A model generated the notes under the pieces. The model had not been told where the DNA came from. It did no database searches and saw only the letters and a list, made by a program, of their open reading frames with translations. 46,433 nt of DNA from Candidatus Collinsella stercoripullorum (GTDB taxonomy: Bacteria; Actinomycetota; Coriobacteriia; Coriobacteriales; Coriobacteriaceae). This document shows, piece after piece, positions 40,860-46,433 of the stretch (its first letter is position 1; every line of letters starts with the position of its first letter). The DNA lies in assembly GCA_019117005.1 (NCBI GenBank), contig DXAO01000039.1, positions 1-46,433 on the forward strand. Direction: 5' to 3'. Position numbers and translations under genes: made by a program.

Positions 40860-42422
40860 TTACTTATCGAGGGAGTAAGGCTTGATCTGGCGGATGACGT
40901 CCAGGATCGTGCCGTCGCGGGCCTCGACGACGGCCACGACCCGGTCCTCCCACTCGAGCGGATCGGGCTCGCCCACGATGGCGTAGGCCCGCTCCTGCAG
41001 GCTCTCGATGCTGACGTGCGGGATGCCCGCGGCGTCGAGGCAGTCGATGATGTCCTGGCGGGCGGGGTTCACCGCGGTGCCGTAATCGGTCACGAGCACG
41101 TCGACGCACTCGCCCGGGGTGGTGACGGTGGTGACGTCCTTGCAGACCGTCGCCATGCGCCCGCGCACGAGCGGCGTCACGATGATGCAGCACTTGGAGC
41201 TCGCCGCCGTGTCGGGATGGCCTCCCGGCGCGCCGCGCACCACGCCGTCGGAGCCCGTGATGACGTTGACGTTGAACTTCGTGTCGATCTCGAGCGCGGA
41301 GAGCACCATGTAGTCGAGGTAGTTCACGTACGCGCCCTTGGAGCCGGGGTTCGCGTACTCGCTCTGGCTCATCTCCACGTGGTTGGGGTTCTCCTCCAGG
41401 TGCTTGATGGCCGTGAGGTCGAAGTCCTGCGTATCCAGGATCTTGCCCACGAGGCCCTTGTCCATGAGGTTGCAGATGGCTCCCGTGACCCCGCCCAGGG
41501 CGAAGCCCATCTTGATGCCCTTCTCGCGCATATGGCTCTCGAGGAAGCGGTTCACGGCGAGCGACGGGCCGCCGGCGCCCGTCTGGAACGAGAAGCCGTC
41601 GGTGAAGTAGGGAAGCGCGGCGATGATGTCGGCCGCGCGCTCGGCCATCATGAGCTCGCGCGGGTCCTGGGTGAAACGCGCCTCCTTGGAGGCGATGCGC
41701 CGGGGATCGCCGATCTGGTCGACCACGACCACGTAGTCGACGTCCTCGCACTTGATGGATGCCGGCACGTTGGGGAAATCGACCAGGCAGTCCGTGATGA
41801 CGACGACCTTGTCGGCGTACTGGGAGTCGGGGATGGCGAAGCCCAGGGAACCGCAGTTGCTCTTGCCGCCGGTGCCGCTGGCGTTGCCCGCCTTGTCCGA
41901 GGTGGCCGCCGCGAGGAAGGCCACGTCCACATGGACCTCGCCGGCCATCATGGCGCGGGGGCGTCCGCCGTGGGAGCGGATGATCGCGGGCTCCTTCAGC
42001 TTGCCGTGCGAGATGGCCTCGCCGATCCGCCCGCGCACGCCCGAGGACTCGATGTGCGTGATGATGCCCTGCTCGATGTAATCGGCGAGCAAGTCGTGGG
42101 CGTCGCCCAGGGAGGTCGCCGCCACGCGCAGGTCGCGCACGCCGAGCTCCTCGACGAGCACCTTCACGACCTGGCTGGCCGTGTAGTCGCCGTTGCGGAA
42201 CTCGCTGTGGAACGAGATGGTCATGCCGTCGTGCACGCCGCACTTCTCGCACGCCTCGCGGATCGTGCCGACGAGCTTGTCGGCCGTCGGCTTCTCGCGC
42301 ACCACGCAGGCGGGCGAATCGCGTTTGATGACCCGGCCGTCCTTGGCGAAGCGGCCCTGGTAGACCTCGCGGCCGTCGGTGAGCAGGTAATCGGGGATGT
42401 CGCGCCCCACCGCATTGATCAT
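40860..42422 (-). CDS. citF: Citrate lyase alpha subunit paralogue (set 2)
   Basis: A second CitF of 520 residues. It keeps the family features: MINAVGRDIPDYLL, TISFHSEFRNGDYT, IRSHGGRPRAMMAGE, FSFQTGAGGPSLAV, VITGSDGVVRGAPGGHPD and the C-terminal ERAYAIVGEPDPLEW. It differs clearly from set 1 in many positions, so the sets are not a recent copy. It follows citE2 after 15 bases; GAGAGGAGATACGCTC precedes the ATG. It may be a second citrate lyase or act on a related substrate such as citramalate; the sequence does not decide. Confidence 0.94.
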   Translation of the reverse strand: MINAVGRDIPDYLLTDGREVYQGRFAKDGRVIKRDSPACVVREKPTADKLVGTIREACEKCGVHDGMTISFHSEFRNGDYTASQVVKVLVEELGVRDLRVAATSLGDAHDLLADYIEQGIITHIESSGVRGRIGEAISHGKLKEPAIIRSHGGRPRAMMAGEVHVDVAFLAAATSDKAGNASGTGGKSNCGSLGFAIPDSQYADKVVVITDCLVDFPNVPASIKCEDVDYVVVVDQIGDPRRIASKEARFTQDPRELMMAERAADIIAALPYFTDGFSFQTGAGGPSLAVNRFLESHMREKGIKMGFALGGVTGAICNLMDKGLVGKILDTQDFDLTAIKHLEENPNHVEMSQSEYANPGSKGAYVNYLDYMVLSALEIDTKFNVNVITGSDGVVRGAPGGHPDTAASSKCCIIVTPLVRGRMATVCKDVTTVTTPGECVDVLVTDYGTAVNPARQDIIDCLDAAGIPHVSIESLQERAYAIVGEPDPLEWEDRVVAVVEARDGTILDVIRQIKPYSLDK

Positions 42423-42437
42423 GAGCGTATCTCCTCT

Positions 42438-43355
42438 CTACAGGTCGCCGTGGTAGACGCCGCACTTCTTGGCGAGCTCGATGATGCGCTCCGCCTCCTT
42501 GTAGAACGGCGGGTCGACCATCTTGCCGTCCACCACGTACACGCCGATGCCGGCCTCGGACTGCGCACGGCAGCTGCGCGCGATCTTCTCCGCATGGGCG
42601 ATCTGCTTGGGCGTGGGCGCGAAGCGCTCGTGGATGTAGGCGATCTGCTTGGGGTTGATGACCGACTTGCCATCGAAGCCCATGCGCGCGACCAGGTCGA
42701 CCTCGCGGCGGAAGCCCTCCTCGTCATCCAGGTTGGGATACATGGTGTCCAGGCACTGGACGCCGGCGGCGCGGGCCGCGAGCAGCATCTGACCGCGGGC
42801 TGCCTGCATCTCCACGCCGTCTGGCTCGATCTGCACGTGCATGCTCTGGCGGAAGTCGCCGCCCGAGATGGCGCAGCCGAGCATGCGGTCGCTCGCGGTG
42901 CAGATCTCGTAGGCGTTCATGATGCCCAGCGGGCTCTCGAGGGCCGCCATGAGCAGGGTACGCCCCACCTCGACGCCGAACTCGCGCTCGGCCGCCTCGA
43001 CGGCCGCCTCGACCTGGCGGACCATGTCGGCGCTCTCGCACTTCGCGATGCGGATGCCGTCGGCGCCGCCGGCGACGCACACGCGGACGTCCTCGCGCCA
43101 GTACTCGGTGTCCAGGCCGTTGATGCGGACGATGACCTCGGTGTCGCCGTAGTCCACCTCGGTCAGCGCGTGGTACAGGCTGAACCGAGCGGCGTCCTTC
43201 TGGTTGACGGCGACCGCGTCCTCCAGATCGAGGATGATCGAATCGCAGCCGTAAATGTAGGCGTCCTTGATGAGACCGGGACGCTGCGCGTTCATGAACA
43301 TCATGGTGCGGCGCAGGCGGTCCTTGCTCGGGCGCGGACGGGTGATCTTCGTCAT
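42438..43355 (-). CDS. citE: Citrate lyase beta subunit paralogue (set 2)
   Basis: A 305-residue CitE. Motifs are RRTMMFMNAQRPGLIKDAYI, DLEDAVAVNQKD, VRINGLDTEYW, RIAKCES, LLMAALESPLG and [16 protein letters not shown], so metal and substrate residues are intact. It starts with a basic leader (MTKITRPRPSKDRL) longer than in set 1. Its ATG at 43355 overlaps the citD2 stop (ATGA). Where set 1 reads MPGANPAML, this reads MNAQRPGLI at the substrate-side loop, a difference that might reflect substrate preference. It is co-transcribed with citD2 and citF2. Confidence 0.94.
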   Translation of the reverse strand: MTKITRPRPSKDRLRRTMMFMNAQRPGLIKDAYIYGCDSIILDLEDAVAVNQKDAARFSLYHALTEVDYGDTEVIVRINGLDTEYWREDVRVCVAGGADGIRIAKCESADMVRQVEAAVEAAEREFGVEVGRTLLMAALESPLGIMNAYEICTASDRMLGCAISGGDFRQSMHVQIEPDGVEMQAARGQMLLAARAAGVQCLDTMYPNLDDEEGFRREVDLVARMGFDGKSVINPKQIAYIHERFAPTPKQIAHAEKIARSCRAQSEAGIGVYVVDGKMVDPPFYKEAERIIELAKKCGVYHGDL

Positions 43356-43654
43356 GAGCGGACGGCACCTCCCCAGGGGATATCGGATGCGGACGCATCG
43401 CAGCTGCGGAACACCGCCGCCTCGACGCGCGCCTTGATGGTGCAGTCGAGCGCACCCTTGTCGACCACGGACACGTGCCCGGTCGTGACGCCGAGGCGCC
43501 CGAGGGTCTCCTCGACGGTCGCCTTGATCTGGCGCCCGTACTGGTTGAGCACGCTGCTCTCGATGGCGAGCGCGAGGTCCGCGGCGGGTTCCACCGTGAC
43601 CTGGACGTCGCTGGACTCGAGCGTGCCCGCTACGGCCGTCTTCTCGATTACCAT
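43352..43654 (-). CDS. citD: Citrate lyase acyl carrier protein paralogue (set 2)
   Basis: A 100-residue CitD beginning MVIEKTAVAGTLESSDVQVT, which places the carrier serine at S14. The C-terminal [19 protein letters not shown] matches set 1 ([13 protein letters not shown]). The start at 43654 has GAGAGGAGAGCGA just upstream; the frame is open further upstream but encodes a Gly/Pro/Arg-rich shadow. First gene of the second lyase operon. CitX for its modification must come from set 1 or elsewhere. Confidence 0.94.
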   Translation of the reverse strand: MVIEKTAVAGTLESSDVQVTVEPAADLALAIESSVLNQYGRQIKATVEETLGRLGVTTGHVSVVDKGALDCTIKARVEAAVFRSCDASASDIPWGGAVRS

Positions 43655-44108
43655 TCGCTCTCCTCTCGGTTCGGTTGCGGTCCCGGATGGAGCCGGACCG
43701 GGGCCCCGCCGCATCGGCGGCGGGCCCTCGCGGGGATGCTCCCGATGCCTCCCCGCCCCGGTCGCCCGTCCGGGCACCTGGTCTGCACCCCCATCGTAGG
43801 GCTGAGGCAAGATGTACCGACCATCATGTTTTTCGTGGTAATCGATTCCATTTCGTCATACTTTGAATTTGGGCGCCCCTCCCCTCCGGTTTGAGCCGCC
43901 TGCCGGCATGCAGCCTCCGCCCACCTGTTCTTTCTCTGTTCCTCCTGCTGTTATTCCATTTTGGACGGCGATATCATGCCGTTATGCCATAGCTGCTCCA
44001 CATTGGTCCGATACTATGTGCTATGAAATCGAGGAATGAATAGCGCATTTTGCATGAAGAACATTAATTGAACACCGCGAACGTCCCCCGATGGTTCTGG
44101 AGGCCCCG
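43655..44108. promoter_or_regulatory. Divergent control region, citD2 operon and lysR
   Basis: 454 bases without a gene; the half nearer lysR is AT-rich. CATAGC (43988-43993) and GCTATG (44020-44025) form a spaced inverted pair, with ATACTATGTGCTATG overlapping the right half. This type of dyad beside a LysR gene is a candidate binding site. I could not pick a confident -35/-10 pair in either direction. Confidence 0.45.
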
Positions 44109-44999
44109 TTGGACGAGAAGGACTTCTCCCTGCTGCACATGCTCAAGGAGTGCGGCAACATCACGCACGCCGCCGACCGGCTCTACCTCACGCAGTCGGC
44201 GCTGTCCAAGCGCATCAAGGCGATCGAGCGCGAGCTCGGCTGCGAGATCGTCATCCGCACGCGCAAGGGCGTCCGCTTCACCCCCGAGGGTGAGCTCGCG
44301 CTTGAGCGCACGGCCCAGGCCCGCCGCGAGCTCGAGCTGCTGCGCCGCGAGCTCGGCGCGAGCCAGGGCGAGATCTGCGGCTCGCTGAGCGCGGGGTTCT
44401 CCATCAACTACTCCATCGTGCACCTTCCCGAGCTCATCGCCGAGTACCATCGGCGCTACCCCCGCGTCCAGCTCGACATCGTGACCGGGCAGAGCCGCAC
44501 GCTGCACGCCAGCCTCCAGACCGGCCAGCTCGACGTCGCCGTCCTGCGCGGCGAGCTGCCGTGGGACGGCATGCAGTACCTGCTCGCCCAGGAGCGCATC
44601 TGCGCCGTCTGCACCGCCGAGCTCGCCGACAGGCCGCTGTCCGAGCTCACCTACATCAACCACACCACCGATATCGCGCACACCGCGCTGATGACGCGCT
44701 GGCTCCACGAGAACAACCTCGGAAACGACGCCAACCGCATCAACGTCACCGACCTCATGACCTGCCAGGAGCTCGTCCGCCGCGGCATCGGCTGGGCGCT
44801 TCTGCCCGAGATCGTCCTCGGCGGCTTCGACGGCTGCATCCGCCCGTGCACCTTCGCCAACGGCGAGCCGTTCATCCGGCGCATGTACGTCGACTGCCAG
44901 AAGGAGTCCGAGAGCCTCCCGCAGGTGCGGGCGCTCATCGAGCTCATCAAGGAGCAATACCGCGCGGACGGGGATGTCCCCGCGGCGCCCCTGCCATAA
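44109..44999 (+). CDS. LysR-family regulator
   Basis: About 296 residues with an N-terminal winged helix (GNITHAADRLYLTQSALSKR, RTRKGVRFTPEG) and a C-terminal type 2 periplasmic-binding-like effector domain from about residue 90. It should regulate the divergent citDEF2 operon or the downstream citC, with a small organic acid as likely effector. I chose TTG at 44109 because GGAGG lies five bases upstream and MDEKDFSLLHML fits the family; an ATG at 44091 in the same frame has no ribosome site but would add only six residues. citC starts 46 bases after the stop. Confidence 0.9.
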   Translation: MDEKDFSLLHMLKECGNITHAADRLYLTQSALSKRIKAIERELGCEIVIRTRKGVRFTPEGELALERTAQARRELELLRRELGASQGEICGSLSAGFSINYSIVHLPELIAEYHRRYPRVQLDIVTGQSRTLHASLQTGQLDVAVLRGELPWDGMQYLLAQERICAVCTAELADRPLSELTYINHTTDIAHTALMTRWLHENNLGNDANRINVTDLMTCQELVRRGIGWALLPEIVLGGFDGCIRPCTFANGEPFIRRMYVDCQKESESLPQVRALIELIKEQYRADGDVPAAPLP

Positions 45000-45045
45000 G
45001 ACACCCGCCCGGGCCACCGACCGGCATCCATCGAAGGGAGCACGC

Positions 45046-46092
45046 ATGCCCGCCGAATACCTCGTCTCCAAGGTCTGGCCGCAGGACCGCGCCACGCTCG
45101 CCAAAGTCGACGCGCTGCTCGCGCAGGAGGGCATCGAGCGCGACGCCAACCTCGACTACACCTGCGCCATCGTCGATGACGACCTCAACGTGATCGGCAC
45201 CGGCAGCTGTTTCGGCAACACGCTGCGCTGTCTCGCCGTGAGCTCGGAGCATCAGGGCGAGGGCCTCATGAACAAGCTCATCACCCACCTGATCGAGGTC
45301 GAGTACGAGCGCGGCAACCTCAAGCTGTTCGTCTACACCAAGACGACGGCGGCGAAGTTCTTCCGCGACCTGGGCTTCCATGAGATCGCCCGCGTAGACG
45401 GCACCCTGTCGTTCCTCGAGAACCGTCCCGACGGGTTCCCCGGGTACCTGCGGCAGCTCTCCTCGTCGCGCAGGCCGGGGACCGCGGGGGCCGTCGTCAT
45501 GAACGCCAACCCCTTCACGCTCGGCCACCGCCATCTCGTCGAGGTCGCGGCGTCGGCGTGCGACACCCTCCACCTGTTCGTGGTCAGCGAGGACGCGAGC
45601 CTCGTGCCCTTCGACGTGCGCATGCGCCTCGTCCGCGAGGGGGTGGCCGACCTCGGGAACGTCGTGGTCCACGAATCGGGCCCCTACATCATCTCCTCGG
45701 CCACCTTCCCGAGCTATTTCCTGAAGGACGACGTCGCGGTGAACGAGGGGCACGCGCGGCTGGACATCGCCGTGTTCTGCCGCATCGCCGCCGAGCTCGG
45801 CATCACGCGGCGCTTCGTGGGCGAGGAGCCCGCGAGCCAGGTGACCGGCGTCTACAACCGCGTGATGTGCGAGGAGCTGCCGCATGCGGGGATCGAGTGC
45901 GTCGTGGTGCCGCGCCTGGAGGTCGACGGCAGCGTCGTGAGCGCCTCGACCGTCCGGTGCGCCCTGCAGACCGGCGACCTGGATACCGTGAGGCGCCTCG
46001 TGCCGGAGTCGACCTACCGGTTCTTCGCAAGCGACGAGGCGGAGCCGGTCCTCGCGCGCATCCGCGCAGCGTGCGACGTGTGCCACTACTGA
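45046..46092 (+). CDS. citC: [Citrate (pro-3S)-lyase] ligase
   Basis: Acetylates the thiol of the CitD prosthetic group with acetate and ATP, switching the lyase on. The 348 residues have an N-terminal GNAT-like domain (LRCLAVSSEHQGEGLMNKLI) and a C-terminal nucleotidyltransferase domain with NANPFTLGHRHLVE (HxGH-type site) and SASTVRCAL. The ATG at 45046 follows GAAGGGAGCACGC. It is the only citC in the window and probably activates both lyases. It shares a transcript with lysR if no terminator lies between; none is seen. Confidence 0.94.
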   Translation: MPAEYLVSKVWPQDRATLAKVDALLAQEGIERDANLDYTCAIVDDDLNVIGTGSCFGNTLRCLAVSSEHQGEGLMNKLITHLIEVEYERGNLKLFVYTKTTAAKFFRDLGFHEIARVDGTLSFLENRPDGFPGYLRQLSSSRRPGTAGAVVMNANPFTLGHRHLVEVAASACDTLHLFVVSEDASLVPFDVRMRLVREGVADLGNVVVHESGPYIISSATFPSYFLKDDVAVNEGHARLDIAVFCRIAAELGITRRFVGEEPASQVTGVYNRVMCEELPHAGIECVVVPRLEVDGSVVSASTVRCALQTGDLDTVRRLVPESTYRFFASDEAEPVLARIRAACDVCHY

Positions 46093-46250
46093 CCGCGTCG
46101 CCGAGGCCGCGACCGAGGCTGCGGCTGTGGGATCGATCGCGCTTGCGGCCGTGGCTGTGACCTCGGAATCGGTGCCGGGATCGGCCGCGGCTGCGGCCGT
46201 GGTCGCGGCAGTGGCCGTAGCCGCGATGGCCTTGAACCCCGTCGAAGGAG
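46093..46250. repeat. Low-complexity degenerate GCNGTG-like repeat
   Basis: After the citC stop about 150 bases are built of loosely repeated six-base words such as GCGGCT, GCGGCC, GTGGCT and GTGGTC. Both strands translate into low-complexity frames (Ala/Val on one, Pro/Arg/Gln on the other), neither with a start and ribosome site that I would defend. It may be a decayed microsatellite. Confidence 0.5.
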
Positions 46251-46337
46251 CCTGAATCCCGCTGTCCGGTTTGGCAGGATTGCGGTATGGTGTGTATCTT
46301 TTTGAGGCTTCGGTAGTTTGTGTGACAAGGGGCTAGC

Positions 46338-46433
46338 CTAGGCAGCAACGCTCTTCGCTCCCTTCACGCCCTTCTTCCTCGCCTTCACCGGGCGACCCGG
46401 GAGCTGGGGCTGGCAGTCGCCGCACCTGAGCAT
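46338..46433 (-). CDS. C-terminal end of an unidentified gene, cut by the window edge
   Basis: The last 96 bases on the minus strand read as an open frame to a TAG at 46338. It ends with CGDCQPQLPGRPVKARKKG then VKGAKSVAA. The very basic end with a Cys-x-x-Cys pair could come from a nucleic-acid-binding protein, but the fragment is too short to name. The frame runs off the right edge. Confidence 0.4.
   Translation of the reverse strand: MLRCGDCQPQLPGRPVKARKKGVKGAKSVAA

Noticed and set aside
41016..43799. A 927-codon open frame on the plus strand opposite citF2-citE2-citD2
   Set aside because: Shadow of the lyase genes; Asp/His/Val/Gly-rich with no ribosome site or family.
1..46433. CRISPR array or cas genes
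   Set aside because: No regularly spaced direct repeats and no Cas-like proteins are present; the repeats found are palindromes or a single tandem duplication.

Overview
The window is high-GC bacterial DNA with dense, short-spaced genes, Shine-Dalgarno sites of the AAGGAGG type, GTG and TTG starts, and stem-loop terminators. The gene set (variant system I cytochrome c maturation, electron-bifurcating NfnAB, a biotin-dependent sodium-pumping oxaloacetate decarboxylase with citrate lyase, a membrane LuxR regulator, glmU-prs-pth) fits an anaerobic gut or oral actinobacterium of the class Coriobacteriia. That placement is inference from gene content and base composition; I cannot place it at genus level.

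Region 1 (1-6.3 kb, minus strand): an initiator tRNA with its own promoter, then a cytochrome c maturation operon transcribed ccmE-ccmF-ccmA-ccmB-ccmC-ccmD. CcmE carries CxxxY instead of the usual HxxxY haem-binding motif and has a second OB-like half; no ccmG, ccmH or ccmI lies beside it. Region 2 (6.3-23.1 kb): housekeeping and transport genes: coaX, birA, a fused folP-folK with a large insertion, a sirtuin, a membrane protein with an acidic tail, exonuclease III, a CPA2 cation/proton antiporter, a three-gene ECF transporter (T, fused A-A', S), then glmU-prs and pth.

Region 3 (about 23.5-26.8 kb, plus strand) is visibly AT-richer than its surroundings and looks acquired. It encodes a secreted glycine-rich peptide with four cysteines, a membrane-anchored thioredoxin-like protein, a 37-residue single-helix membrane peptide whose 5' end sits in a 43-bp tandem duplication, and a polytopic membrane protein with a LuxR-type helix-turn-helix at BOTH ends. 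This is the best candidate for an undescribed system: possibly a bacteriocin-like or other disulfide-bonded secreted peptide with its own oxidase and membrane regulator.

Region 4 (26.9-29.3 kb): nfnAB, preceded by a structured leader that ends in a terminator-like hairpin.

Region 5 (29.5-46.1 kb) is a citrate fermentation island. A long minus-strand operon runs from a tandem-repeat protein and a free biotin carrier through oadB, a 45-residue oadG-like subunit, citD, citE, citF, citX and oadA. Divergent to it are a CitMHS citrate transporter, a GntR regulator (CitO-like) and citG. A second complete citDEF set follows on the minus strand, divergent from a LysR regulator and citC. Together these take up citrate, cleave it to acetate and oxaloacetate, decarboxylate oxaloacetate with sodium export, and build and activate the lyase prosthetic group. 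CitX, CitG and CitC occur once each in the window and may serve both lyases.

Four long palindromic elements of two sequence families lie in the gaps downstream of pth, coaX, exoA and nfnB; at least three of these gaps separate convergent genes. The right edge holds a degenerate hexamer-like low-complexity stretch and the 3' end of a minus-strand gene that continues out of the window.
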